This document shows positions 12,940 to 26,100 of a DNA stretch of 64,000 nt, in pieces. The translations under genes were made by a program, and so were the position numbers. Each line of letters opens with the position of its first letter. The first letter of the stretch is position 1. Under the pieces are notes generated by a model that was given only the letters and a program-made list of their open reading frames with translations, made no database searches and was not told where the DNA came from. Origin of the DNA: Lunularia cruciata (taxonomy: Eukaryota; Streptophyta; Marchantiopsida; Lunulariales; Lunulariaceae); contig OX419755.1 of the NCBI GenBank assembly GCA_948567375.1, positions 76,840,931-76,904,930 of the forward strand, read 5' to 3'.

Positions 12940-15900
12940 ATGAAGTCATTCAAAAAGTTAATGCATTTCAATAGTAGCAAGTCCAAGGACAAACATAGTA
13001 CCTCTCAGGGTTCGCCAGATTCGAAGCACAGTGCCGAGGAATCGAAAGAGATGCAAGTAAGTTCAGTCCTTGTAACCTAGTTTGCCGTCATTCATTTGTC
13101 TGTGCAGATTACTGGGATATATGTAGTACAGACAGTACCACTGTGAGGAATGGCATGCTTGTCTTCTTTTAGCCTAGTAGGTTTTGGCCAATCAGCCATC
13201 TCTATATTGTATGCACGGTGGAAGGTACTGTACGTGATAGAGGAGTGCTCCGCTCTTCATGATAGGACTCTGTTTTTGATGGTGTGGAGTAGCCGTGTCA
13301 GGCTCTTTGCGATGGTTCCTCTGTCTAAAGTAAAATCAGGAGCTTCCGTGTGATAATTGTCCTTGTCATCTTGTACTCGAGCGTAGGTATTTCTCTAGCT
13401 TAAGCTAACCCAATTATCGAGACCATCGACATCACTTCCAGAGGTCGTAATGTATTGGGATGATTTCGAATCTTGTTTCTGTTTACCGTATACGACGATA
13501 GGAGATGAATCCGATCCACTGAATTAGCTAATCTATAAGGAAGTTAGGGGTTCTTTCACACTACGTCGTTTTAGTGTTTTTCCTTTTCGAGGAATTACGT
13601 GAGCCAAGAGGTCAACTCTCCTAGACGCTAGCTTAGTGATGCTCCGTCGGGAATGATGCTCGGAAATGACTAAAACGAGAACCCCCGCGAAACGCAGGAG
13701 TTGCGGGACTTGAGAAAACAATATGAAGGCCTTTACGAAATGTCAAATGTGGTGTCAAGTCACGCTCATGGTACGTGTGGCATTTCCTCTTCCGTACTAA
13801 GTGCGATAAGCGAGTCGCTTCAGCCTGGTCACTTCAGCCTTAGCTTCTAGGCCGATCTGTGTGAGGATAGTTTGTTGCCACGCATAAACCGTGTGGGTTT
13901 CGGAATTCCGTGTTAACCATGAATCTTCTAGCTCGACTGGGTCCCTTAGCAAGCACGATATGCTTTCTAACTTCAATCGTCATCTCCTCAGACTTTTCAG
14001 CTGCCATTCAGCAACTCGCAACGTACTTCATTGAGACGTTTGGGTCAATTGAAGATGGAGAGACAGGTAAGTCATTATCCCGTAGACTCGCGAGTTTTTA
14101 GTCATTTTTTGATAGGCTAGGACGCAATGACACACCTTGCGCCTGCAGACTTAGCGGAAGATCGTGACATATGGGTTTTCAAAATTAGCTTGAGTGTATA
14201 TTGTATGTATACGCTATCTTTCTGTCTTATCCAAAAGTTGAGCAAGAAGACCGTCATTTGCAAGGAATTGGGCCTTCTACCGAGCTAAGTTTTCCTATCG
14301 GTCAATTGCTGTTTGCAGGCAAGGTTTTTAAGATCGTTGGAAGAGTTCAATGCGAGATGTCCAAAATACTTGACCTTTATGTAGGTTTTTACCACTTCAT
14401 CCCCTCCGATGTCCTGCGTTTCAGAGTAGAACCCCCCAGGATAGATTTTCCATATTTAGTAAATTAATGCGAAAATTGTCCTAAGATGGATTCAAGGGTT
14501 GAGTTCAGCACACGACAACTATGGCAAAGTATTTCGCGTCTGTCTCATTCTAGGACTCTTATCGTTAATACTAGGGCCCATCTCTTGGCGATTGGCTTGA
14601 AGTTGTAGTCATACTTAACATTCAAGTTTATGAATGTGTGTAGGCTAATCAGGTCCTGCAGACAATCACGGATCCAACAGAAACACTTCTTTCTGAACTC
14701 CAAAACGTAGAGGTAAGTATTATAGCATAGTTGTCATGCATTAGTTGGTGCTCAGACATAATTGGTTGTCTAAGAAGTAGGATGACATGGGCGTTGCATG
14801 AGCGTCCCAGTGCTTATCTCCTGAGTCTCATTCACTGTTCTTCGAGCTTTTAGTATGAGTTGGGCAGATGATATTAGACAGGCATAGTCTACAATCGCTT
14901 GATTATGTCCAATTCAAAGTCCTGCGGTTCTATGCCTGGGCAATGTCTGCAGTACATTCAGTTATCACAGATCTCTGACCAAGGTTGTTAACGTTTGTTA
15001 TGGGAGTTTGATATCATTCTGAATTTATCGTTCTTTCTGCAGGAATCTAGAAGGCAGCATGACGAAAAGAGGTGAGAATGTTGTATGTAGAATCATTAAA
15101 ACGCATTTTAACGTTGCTATTTCAAGGTTCAACCTAGTGTGATATGGCTGGATGTGACTTACTTATCTTACCCTTCATCCAGACCTTGGGATTAGTGCAT
15201 AGGTCTTTCCTAACACTACCTCCTTTGTAGTGTTAGATAGGTGTACGTTGTCCAGTTATTCTGACACAATGTGAATTTGCCAGGCAATTGTATGACCAAC
15301 TGAGGATGCGGATTGTCAAGGGAAGGCCGAAGAAAGGGAACGCAGAAGCCTATGCAGATCAACAGCTGCAAGTTGTGAAGGATGAGTTTGACAAGCTTTC
15401 AATGTTTGTCAATGCTCGACTGGTTTCCTTGGAACAGGGCCGACCTCGTAGCCTTATCACCCAAGCAGCTCGCCATCACACAGCCCAGGTCCACTATCTC
15501 TACCCGTGACCCAATGGTTTTCAGAAGGTCTAATGTAACTCCGTGGATGGATCTGCTCTCATTTATAACCGAGGAAGTAAACAAGGTTTTCTCAAGTTCC
15601 AAAGGTACCATGTTTTATCAGAGACAGTGTTAGCTCGGAAGACACCGTAGCTAGTCTAGCATACTACCTTGGTTTTTGCCACTCCATTTGACGTTAACTG
15701 GCAAACTTTGTTGCAGATGCAACTATTCAGTAGGGGACATGCAGCCTTGCAGGCTGTTGAACCTTACATGAGACAAGTTGCCAGAGAACGAAACATTGAT
15801 CGTGATATTAGTCGATCGAGCAATGGTTTGAATGTTAATGACTTCGACACTGAATCAAATGAAGATGATATGTCGTATATGAGCGAACTGGACACGTCAG

Positions 15901-18900
15901 ACTCACAAAGCTTGGAACACGTATGTTATCCGCCATCTTCTTAATTCCTCTAGATGCATAGTTGAGCTCTTCTCTCGGATGGTGAACTTAAACGAAGCTT
16001 TTATTACAGCGATATTTGGTTCTTGTTTTATGTTTTCTGTATTTCGTCAGATATTTTGCATGTGTGGTAAAACGGTTTATCTTCTCCTTATTAAGAAGCG
16101 ATTCGGCCAGCCATTCGTGCATGACAGTCAGTAAATAATGTCATGTACCACCCCTTATCTGATCGCAGCCAGTAGTTACATTTTGCTAATCAAATCTAAG
16201 AATTGTCATTTCAAAGGGGAGTTAGTAGGAGACAGGAACCTGCCTCTATTCAAGCAGAACAAGGACGCTGAGTAATTCTGTTGTTGCATATGACCAATTA
16301 GTGAATTCTGAGGCCGGCCGCACTAGTAAACACTTTACTGACGGTCCAGTCAGTTTCATATTTCTTGAATTCCCTGGATAACCTTTGATGTCTTCAACGG
16401 ACCAGGTTGGTCAGGTTATATTACACCCAGAAACGAAAGGAGCTTGTGAGATTGTAGCTTTTGTGTCTCATCTAAGTCACGCTGATATTCTCTGGGCTGA
16501 TATTTACACGAAAGCTTCTAAAGTCTGAAAGACTCTCATGCCACTTCTTGTCATTCATTTGGACAGTCAAGCAGATGGAACGCTCGTATTGATTCACCAG
16601 AAAGGTCACCGAATGTTCAGGATGAGGTGAGTGCATTCTGACACATTCCATGCTTTTAGATGCTTTGCAGTAGTCTCCTTGTCAAGCTGATGTTGTGACA
16701 TGTGTCTGTGTTGACCATTCAGCCACTAAAGGGACGCTAAACTCAGGAGTTTACAATTTTGCCGGCTAGGATGAAGTCTTGCATTACACATTCAGTCTGT
16801 GACTACTATTATTTACACAGCTTCAATTTAAGAGAGATTCAAGCCCTAAAATTGGGTAACTTTTAGTGTGTCTTGCAGCGAGTAGGGGTACCAGATAACC
16901 TTACAAAAGAATGGAACTCTATGCTTCTAAGATCAAATAGAACCAGTGGAGATAGTCCACATGCCAGACAAAGTGGGGACTATCCACACCTCAGAAGTAA
17001 CAGTGGAGACATCTCAAGCTTTCGCGAGGGAAGAGATGGGAGCGTTTTCGGTTCGGGTACTACGACTCCCAGGCTTGACGGTAGTATATTTGGTTCCGCT
17101 GCCACTAGTGCCAGGCGGTTAGAGCAGGGTCAACCTGTGAAGTATAGCCCAGGATACAACAGCAGTAAATCTGCCCCGTTAACACCACGGGGACTGCCGG
17201 TTGATGTGGACAACATTTTCCAGCAAACTGAAGATATTGAACAGGACTTGGGATCGAACGAAGATGGTGTATACACTTCGCCTCCTCCCACCAGGCCACC
17301 TCCAGAAATTCCAACGATCCCCGTGAGAGGCAATGAGGGAATTAATTTCAGTTCAACTTCCTCCGAGTACACATCGCATAGTGTCTCTACGTCGGGGAGG
17401 ACATCTTTGGACAATCATTACCATACATCTGATGCAGATATGTCGGGCAGTGGTATGCAGAGTGATTCTTCTGGAGTATCCTCAAAGTATAGTCAGAAAT
17501 CAGCTGGATTTACTTCAGAATCAGTGAAAGCAAAGTCCCCAACTTCCACGGATCAGAGACTCTCTTCCACAATGCCATCTTCGATCTCCATGATAGAAAC
17601 CCCTCCTGTTGTAAGCTTTGTATCCCCTTCACTGTCTTCCACACCAGTTGGATTCACAAGTAACACAATGGATTCTAGGCGGCGGGATTTAAAGAGATAT
17701 AGTCAATCGGGACCTCTAACATTTAATGGAATGCCTTGGTCCAGTCAGCCGTATCTGGGTAATATGGCCCCAAACACAACATCTCAATCAGGAGGTAATC
17801 CATCTTCTGATCTCCACAGATCTGGACCTTTGGGTAGGTCTCCGCTAGGTCGAACTTTCGGATCTCCGAGAATTTCTCCATGTATATCTCCTCCCACGAT
17901 GTCACCCCCAAGAATTAGTGAACTTCACAAACTTCCTCCTCCTCCTCTTAATCAAACAAAAAGCACGTCAACTTCCTCCTTTTCATCCGCCAGCATAATT
18001 GCCCATTCTGCCCCTTTGTCAAGGCATCCGGACTCCTCTGGAAGTCAGAGTTCTGTGCATGCCACTCCCTTGCCTCCACCGCCACTTGGAGCCATGCCCC
18101 GCAGCTTATCTATGCCTGCTCGACAAAAGATTCAGCAGCAGCAGCAGCGTTCAAGGCCTCCCACCATACCACAGGTTGTCGAAGTGAGTGACGAAGAAAG
18201 TGCGTCACCATCTCACGAACACATTGAAAGGCACAACTCTGGAGCGGGAGGAGGACGAAACTTTTCGTCTCAGGTTTGTAGTGTGATCTTATGAATGGCT
18301 TAGTTGTTATCTGAATATGTCCACCGCATAGGTAAAACCACTTTGGGTTATATGGGCTTCGACTGTTTTGACTTAAGCTACTGATATGTAGATTCCAAGT
18401 TCAACTTCGAGGTGAATACCCATATTCCATTGATGGCAACCCTCGAGAGATTGGGTCACGACATCTCTCCTCCCAAAATCATGTAGAAAGGATTGCCACC
18501 TTAGAAATGACTTGTTTCTCCTTTCCAGGACCGCACGCAGCAAAATAGACCACCCACTCCGACGAGGAAAGTCACTATCCAAGAGGTTGGGCTTCCACCC
18601 TCAAACCTGAAGTTTATACACTTTGATGCTGCAAGGTCTGCCAGCGGAGCGTCAACCCAAAATTCTCAGCCACACATTCGACCACCATCACGTAAGTCCA
18701 TATCATAAATGTTCTAGAACTCCCGGTTTTGCTTTTTCATGATTCTGACCATTCTGGAGCTTTGTAAGGGAGGATTTCTAACAAAGACTTTAAAAAAGAA
18801 AACTGGTCTTGAGCTATTCAATTATAAGCTGATACTCTTTCATAAGGTACTGCAAGTAGAACTGATCCTACTGTCTTCGTGGTCCATTAATTGTACAGCA

Positions 18901-19086
18901 TCTGCTCCTAGTCGAATGTCTGTGGATTCGCTGATTCCCACTCCATTGAAGTCCGCTTCTCCTAGGGTATCGAGATGGCGTTCTTTATCCATCAATGATA
19001 CTGACAGCTATCTTCACAACGCAGCCAGAGGAGCTATTTTCACAAGGGAGTTTCCATCTGAGCTAGTCACGTTAAGTCCCCATTAG
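12940..19086 (+). CDS. At2g33490-like BAR-domain protein
   Basis: Predicted 879-aa protein with an N-terminal AH/BAR-type helical domain (about residues 40-260) and a long Ser/Pro-rich disordered tail. The family (Arabidopsis At2g33490 and relatives) is thought to bind or bend membranes; its exact function is not established. Exons: 12940-13056, 13698-13770, 13992-14066, 14319-14380, 14644-14712, 15043-15071, 15284-15488, 15717-15920, 16567-16626, 16879-18273, 18529-18691, 18899-19086; all twelve join in phase with GT/AG. The start MKSFKKLMHF resembles the family's MKSSLKKL. Conserved blocks include QTITDPTETLL, RSLITQAARHHTAQ and LQAVEPYMRQV. Exon 10 alone encodes 465 aa with PPP runs and a short Gln run (18133-18150). 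The extra tail makes the protein longer than the roughly 600 aa of the Arabidopsis protein (from memory). Only the last acceptor (18899) lacks homology support. Confidence 0.9.
16303..16327. other. Cluster of rare restriction sites inside an intron
   Basis: GAATTC (16303), GGCCGGCC (16312) and ACTAGT (16322) lie within 25 bp in the intron between exons 8 and 9 of the BAR gene. The short GC-rich run is unlike the surrounding intron and resembles a polylinker. It could equally be chance. Confidence 0.4.
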
Positions 19087-19330
19087 TCCCTCACCTAACA
19101 TTAGTTGCTATGTGCGTTAACTTTAGAGCAGTCTTAAGAGATTGCACCTTAGCCATTGAGCAATACGTTTATCTTTACCAGGTTTTCCGCCACCTATTAT
19201 TCAACTTCCCTTACATGGTTTTGTGAGCTGTTCCAAATCTTCCGATTTTAAGAAGTCTAAAACTTTGATAATCTTTACCGCACTGGTAGCAGAAGAGCAC
19301 GGGATCTCATTGCTCATGCAGCCTTTGTAG

Positions 19331-19379
19331 GTCCAGGTTTGCCTCTAAGCCAATGATCTTGTCTAGGTAGGTATAGTAA
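19331..19379 (+). repeat. Dispersed repeat, copy 1
   Basis: Starts gtccaggtttgcctctaagc and ends ctaggtaggtatagtaa. It matches 20964-21013 with few differences, 1.6 kb away in the same orientation. Confidence 0.75.
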
Positions 19380-20878
19380 GTTCCACTCCCACAACAAAGA
19401 AGATTCTTGGTGGTTCGTTCGGGTGGGCAACTGATATGTTCTGATCTGTGCTCAGTCCCATGGGAAATATGGGTTAAATTGTACGCTTTGTTGTAATATA
19501 CTTGAACAGGAGTAAAGTCGGTGGTGGTAAGTTCGAGATTTGGCCACCTGTGCTGAAACTAGATGCACCAGAATTTTCGGGAAAGGCATTGTGTAACTTG
19601 ACTATGTGTCCATGACGTTGCGTCTTGCCTTGAAACTCGTAATTCTGAGGATCGTTATAAATCAGAGACTTTGCTGTGCTTTGTCGCCTCAAACACAAAG
19701 GAATTGTCTGGAGGAAAGAGTTGGTTCTCAGAATTGCATTGCTTCAGAGCTGTTATCCAACTGAAAGTTCCAGGTTACGTCTGCAATGTGCCTTGTTCTC
19801 ACTTAACTGAGATCGCCTTTCTACTCCATTTCGCGAAATAGTATCTGCTGTTTCGCTTATAATGCGGATCTATTGTTCCTCTCTGCTTAGACTTTGTCTC
19901 ACTTCTTTGGCATGTACGGTGGTGTTTTAACACATCTTTTTAAGCTACAACTAGTTTTCCTGCCTGTAACCCGATGGAGTGTGCAACTGGAGGCGGGATT
20001 GAGTTGGTTTTGCTATTTGCACGAAGTAATTCGGAACAAGTTTCCAGTTCTTTGAAAGTTCTTAATTTGTCTCCGCTGGTAAGAAGAATTGGTGACTCTT
20101 TACCTGATGGCTCACTGCTCCCTATCCGAATAGGCAAAAGTAAATGTATGTTGACCAAAATGCCATCTATATGTATAGCATTCCTTGATCACGGTGCTTT
20201 ACAAACCTGAGATAGGAAACCCAGATAAGAGTTGATCTAATTGAGCGGTTTTGAATGTGAAGCCAAGATTGGTTTACGAGGGAAGAAGGGAGCGTGAGAA
20301 GGGAGAGAATTTGCCAGGCAAGAAAGAGGTTTACAAGGCGTTTGTAGCAACACCCAAAGCAGAACAGGATCCTCGTGAGAGTGAAGTGAAATGAGGCACA
20401 AGTCCTCGGGCATGCGGCGCTGGATCACGGTGGCCTCTCACTATTGAAAATGGTGACTTTTCACACAATCTGTAACATATATTTTTGATGACTGACTGAC
20501 CATACCCTACCTAGTTGGGGAAAAGAAGAAGTCAGCTATTTGTTTGTCAACGGACGCTGGCGTCAAGCATAGGACAGAATCGGCAAGATTTGGAGGGTTA
20601 CGGATACTTCCTGTTCAGCCGAAACTTCTGCCTGGGAGAAGCTTGATTAGTTTCAAACCTGCACTGTACTATTTGCAGCCAGTACAGAGACTAATCTTAG
20701 TTGGGTCATGAGTTCACAAAGAGGGTTTGAATCCAATTCCATCATGCTAACCAAATGTCTAAGCGGACCTTCCGTTGTAAAAGCCACTGCGAAGGTTTGT
20801 CACTTCTTGGATGACATTTTCTGTATCCGGCCATGTATGGAAGGGCTTCTGTTGCATATTGTTATTAACTTCCCAAGT

Positions 20879-20921
20879 ACATACATTTCCCACCAAGAGT
20901 ATCTTGGTGGGAAATGTATGT
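20879..20921. repeat. Perfect 20-bp inverted repeat with 3-nt loop
   Basis: The left arm 20879-20898 (acatacatttcccaccaaga) is exactly complementary to the right arm 20902-20921, with loop gta. The stem does not extend further on either side. The arms are too short and too close together for a typical plant microRNA precursor. Confidence 0.85.
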
Positions 20922-20963
20922 CCTTAGGACTTAAAACACCACCGTACATGACGTACGCCCCCC

Positions 20964-21013
20964 GGTCCAGGTTTGCCTCTAAGCCGAGGATCTCATCTAG
21001 GTAGGTATAGTAA
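20964..21013 (+). repeat. Dispersed repeat, copy 2
   Basis: Second copy of the repeat at 19331-19379. It differs mainly in the middle (gaggatctcat versus aatgatcttgt). It lies 43 bp after the hairpin at 20879-20921. Confidence 0.75.
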
Positions 21014-22794
21014 CTAGTAACCTAGTGACATGGATGTCGACTCGATTTCTCAAATTTATTACAAAATTATACAGATTGTTGTTCGACCCTGCACCTTTTG
21101 ACTTGACGAGTATCTCATGCCTACTTTTTCAGGTTTATATACTTAAATGGCTCTTGATTAGTCCATCTCAAGAATTCTATTTCTATGTGGACACTAGTCA
21201 AAAGTACTCTCATGGTATTTTCAATTAGACTCTAAATATCTATAACTAATGTTTAGTGGCATTAAGGTTTCCGTATTCTGTTCCATATGTGCCGTCACTT
21301 GAAATCCTTTTTATCAACTATTGGTTGTTCTATAATATATGCTAGTGCATGGTCTGTAGATGTTTATTTGTTCTGTTCCGTACATGTCTCGCATCTACTC
21401 CGCATCCAGTTCTGTGTCTTCAGATCTAATGTTTTAAGATGATAATTCCTGACCCGCCGTTATGGATATACTTTTAGGAGATCGGACTGGTAGAGAGTAG
21501 ATGGTTTATTTTTAGGACATGACTTTTCAAGGTTCTAACCCTTAACTCATTAGATAGATTTAACTCCCGGTTAATACAGACTGTTTTGCCCAGCCGATGT
21601 CGTTCAGATACATTACCTCTTAACATCTTTGGATCCAAAAGAATCACATGGATTAAAACAGACTTCAGAGTGTAGAGTTCATTGGAGATGCAATTTCATC
21701 CTTGCACAGTTCACTTGCGTTGATCAGTGGCTTTTGGCACTCCCAGCGAGTGGTATGCGGTAACTTCTTACTTTGTCCCTCACGCTTCAAGCCCTCACCG
21801 TTTCCAGGAGCGCAGGGTGAGGTACCTACAAGTCTTCTGTCTACACTTATTTTCACTTTTCTTCAAATCTTAAAAATATCACGTCGTTTATCTTAACCTT
21901 TATGTACTTCAAACCTTATAAGCTAGAACAGAATTAGTTTTTTAACAGGCGACCTCGCATGATAACAAGGACGGGAAGAACTAACTGTATATATTTTATT
22001 TCTTGTACTTTTCTTTCTTCTCTTGCCCTTAAAAAATATGTTCTTTCTCTTGGACAATCTCCAAACTGTATTGTTCACCACAGTAGCTACAATAAGCAAC
22101 TGTTTCAGTGGTTTTCCTCTCATATTAAAATAAGGAATTTTTTCTCCTAAAGTAAAAAATAAAGCTATATAATCAAGTTGAAATTATTCTCTAAACTTAG
22201 CAAATGTAAATTTTCCAGCATTATTATCATTATCCACCTTCAACACATAACCGCAATCATATGGAGAAAGATCCAAACCTTTGTGGATCATAAATAACAT
22301 ATTTATAAAAAATTTTGAGATAACTATTAAGAATTTTATGAACCTCGGTGTAACTTCTCTTTTAAAATTATATATTCTCCTCAATTATTGAAATATTCTT
22401 CATCACGTAAATACTAAGTAAACCTGAGAAGACTTCCAATAAGTGAGATGATAAGTAAGAACTAAAGATGAAATGATCTTAATAAGCCTATTTAACTTGA
22501 TTTGAAACAAGAGAATATTTTGATGAGCTAGAATAAAACTAAAAGGTAATTTGGTTTTTGCGTTTTATAAATCTGCGATTTCCATAACAAAAAGTATATA
22601 TCTTGCTCTCCGAAGAACCTCTCTATGATGACCTTTTAATGTGAGGATGTCAATTACTCAAATCCATCATATAATGTCCAATGAAATATTTAAGATGATT
22701 TGAGTAAATTTTTCCCCAAATACCTCTCAATATCATAATCGTTCCAATATTTGAGAAAAAAAGACTATTTTCAAATTGAAAAGAAAGTCTCCAT

Positions 22795-23195
22795 CATCAG
22801 TTTGTAATATTATATCTTATGTGTATTATCAGTATCAGTTTGTAATATTATATCATATAACAAAAACAGGAAACAGAGGAGGGAGGGGGTAAAGACGGTC
22901 GAGAGTCGTCGAGGGAGGGAGGGAGGGGTTGAGAAGCCTCAAGGCGACGTTTGTTTGTTGTCGATAGGGTTGGTTGCTCCATCCATCCATACCGGGTTTG
23001 AGCAAAGGGAAGAAGCAGCCGAAAGAGAGAGAGCGGGAGTGGAAGAGAGAAGACGAGAAAGTCAGAGAGGCGTTTCCCCTCTGTTCGTCGTCGTCGTATT
23101 GACTGGGACTCCGTGCTTGCTTGAGTCTTGAGAGACTAAAGCACGGAGATACATTAAAGCATCAGTTTGTAATATTATATCTTATGTGTATTATC
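22795..23195. repeat. Purine/GC-rich insert between 36-bp direct repeats
   Basis: The 36-bp sequence starting catcagtttgtaatattata occurs identically at 22795-22830 and 23160-23195, with a 21-bp partial copy at 22834-22854. Between them, in otherwise AT-rich DNA, lies about 300 bp of GGGAGGGAGG, GAGAGAGAG and GTCGTCGTCG runs, ending in a hairpin with ctccgtgctt/aagcacggag arms (23109-23148). The composition resembles a plant 5' leader. The arrangement suggests an inserted or captured fragment with duplication of the target sequence. Confidence 0.6.
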
Positions 23196-26100
23196 TCATA
23201 TAGATCTTTCTCTCGAATCCTTTTGCAAATAATTTTGCATCAAAGAATGCAAGTTTATTTGACATGAAGAATATATATTTCATCAACTCGAGCTCACAAG
23301 AAGGAATACATTCTAAGATTTAAGATTCTAAGTTCTTTTTTTCACATATAGCAACCAATATGATTGAGAAATCATACTCACACCAAATTTGATTGATATA
23401 AAAAGCGAGAAAATACATGGAAAACACTCATGTTCCCATATGACTATTATAATAATTATGGGTAAAATAAATTACAAATATCATAAATAGAAGTCAAGCA
23501 ATTCAAAGAACTATTAATGGATAGAGGAGATTGAGATATACTATATCTCAACGTTTTATAGTTTCAACGTTTCAAGATTCATGCGTCCATGGTGCATGCA
23601 ATGATATATTCTATCCAGTCCCCTAATGTTATGTTCTACTTTTCTTACTTTTACTTCTCCGAAGGGTGGAAGTAAAGCAAAGTGGAAATAGTTCAAAGAA
23701 CTATTTCCACTCTACATTTTCATACACATAATCCGGGGTTAGTCTCAAGCAATTTATTCTCAATTCATTCAATTTGTTTCTATTGTTTCACATTTGCTTA
23801 TTTCAAGATTTCTTGATATGAGTTCACTCTTCATTTTATCATTACACATTGGTTCATAGATTCTCTACATGTAGTTATGTATGTTCGTTACTTGACACTA
23901 CATGCTTTTTATTAATTAGATTTCATCTACTATTCGCATATTTGTTAGTCAGTTATATTTTCATTTTATTGCCATTTCATTTAATGAGGTCCTCCTTCAA
24001 AGAAAGAGCCAGAAGAAGAACTACTTTTGTTCTCATTTCTCCAATACCTCATTGATAAGTAGAAGAAGAATATATCCATAACCAATATATGCTCCTTTTC
24101 CTTGCTCTCTTTTACCTTCTTTTTTTTTTGCAAATACAAGTTTAAAATACCAAATATTAGGCACTCAAATTAGGAAAATTATTCTTTTATATATAAAATG
24201 ATACTTATATATTAATACCAACTTATATAAAAATCTAAAATGAAATTGAGTAAATAATTATAGATATAAATTCTTTCTAACTACAAAAAATTTACATCAA
24301 TCAATTTATGATAAATAAATAAATAATTTAACATTAAAAACTTAATGAAGATAAGATTACCAAAGAGTGATCCAAATATGGAAGTCAAGGTTTGAATCTT
24401 GAGAGCTCGGCACTTAGGTCTGAGCTATAATTTTAGGGTCAAGACTCTTATCATCATAAATTGGTGCTTATATTAGTATCGTCATCCAATTTGATACATA
24501 AGGTATATAACTTTTTTTTGGTCGTTCTTTCTATCTTGGAGCATGATCGCCATATGAGTTTCAAATAGGTTACTCTTCCAATTTCTCTCATATTTTCTCT
24601 TTCCTTCCTCTATTATTTCTCTATATTTTTTATGTTTCATTCTTCATTCATCTCTTATATATTTTTCACATTTACCATCTAAGTTGGAGTTTTCTTTCGT
24701 ATGTATTGTTGGGTTGGTGTGTTTTTGGTAGAACTAATGTCTTAGGATGCTTCTTTTTTGTTTATTCACATAGGATCTAAGGGAAAGTACCATGGGTGAC
24801 ACTACTCATCTAGTACCTCCTTCTCCTTATAGGCAATCCTTTACTCAATCTCATTTGCAGCTCTTTTAATTCATGCATACAATAGCTAAAGTCTATCTCA
24901 ATGGAACTTCACACTATCCTACCCTCATACTCCTTATCCTTACCTTTTGAGGATCAATACTTGCTTATAATACATGTATGGATGAGCTTATACTTGTGAA
25001 GTTGATCCTCTAAGTATAATCTCTCCCTCTAGCATGTTACAATCTTCTCATGAACACATTGCCCCACTGCCTTGTTGCTACATCCTCTGACCGCAACCTA
25101 TTTGTACAATGTATCCTTAGATCTCACCATATCAATAGCCCACCTAGTCTTATCCAACATATATTTTGACGAAAGTAGGATTAGTATAACATAGAGAAAG
25201 ATATGGATGCCTACAAATGAACAAAAATGCTACATCTTCTCTTATCCACAAACTTAGTATGCACTTTAATGCTTTCTGTTATGACCCCACCAACTCCTTT
25301 TCATGGTTACATTCCCTTGACCTATTTACACTTTCTTTCTTGGCTTGCTTTAGACTATATATCTACACAAGGATCTCTTTTCCTTATGGCACTAAGTGGA
25401 TTCTATGTGCTCCATATTATTATTAGTTATTCTTTTGGATGGCCATGGTATACATATTTCTTCTTGAATTTTATTTAAATTCTTCCCATATTATACCTTA
25501 TTCCTACTAGCTCATAGAGGCATATTTAGATATCAATAGATCACTTCTAAGATTCATAAATTTCTACAAAGAGATTGTTCAACCTTATAACATGAGTAAA
25601 CCATATGTTACTAAGCATCCACCATTAGTTACCATAGTTCCACATTGTACCTCTAGAGCCTCATCACCTCCAATACTTGTTTATGGTAGGGAAAGCAAGA
25701 AATTATAGACATGTAGCTTATGCACGCTACCACTCAAACCAACCTCTTTTCTACGTACAATTTTTATACATTCTAGGATCTTCATCTTCTTAGCATTAAT
25801 TATCTAACTTTTTTCCTTTATGAATTCCACTTAGATAATGAGCTATGATAGTTTATGCAATCCTACTTTGCTCATGCAATACTCTTTTCTCTACGATGCT
25901 TGGCTCATGCATTACTCTCTATTCCATGATTTTTACATGTAGGCAATTGGGTTTGGTTTTGAGCACTTGTGTGATTACCTCTCACTTAAAGTCCTAGACT
26001 CAAGACTCTTTCTGGATTTTTGGCAACATATTGCCTTTGGTCTAGTGCCACTTGGAGCTATATTTTTATGCCTCACATCTTCTTGTAGTCATATTTGTAT

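Larger units (their letters stand above)
19087..22794. other. Spacer downstream of the BAR gene
   Basis: No supported gene. It holds a dispersed direct repeat of about 50 bp (19331-19379 and 20964-21013) and a 20-bp perfect hairpin (20879-20921). The sequence becomes strongly AT-rich beyond about 21900. The BAR-gene 3' UTR probably occupies the first few hundred bases, but no polyadenylation site can be fixed by eye. Confidence 0.6.
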
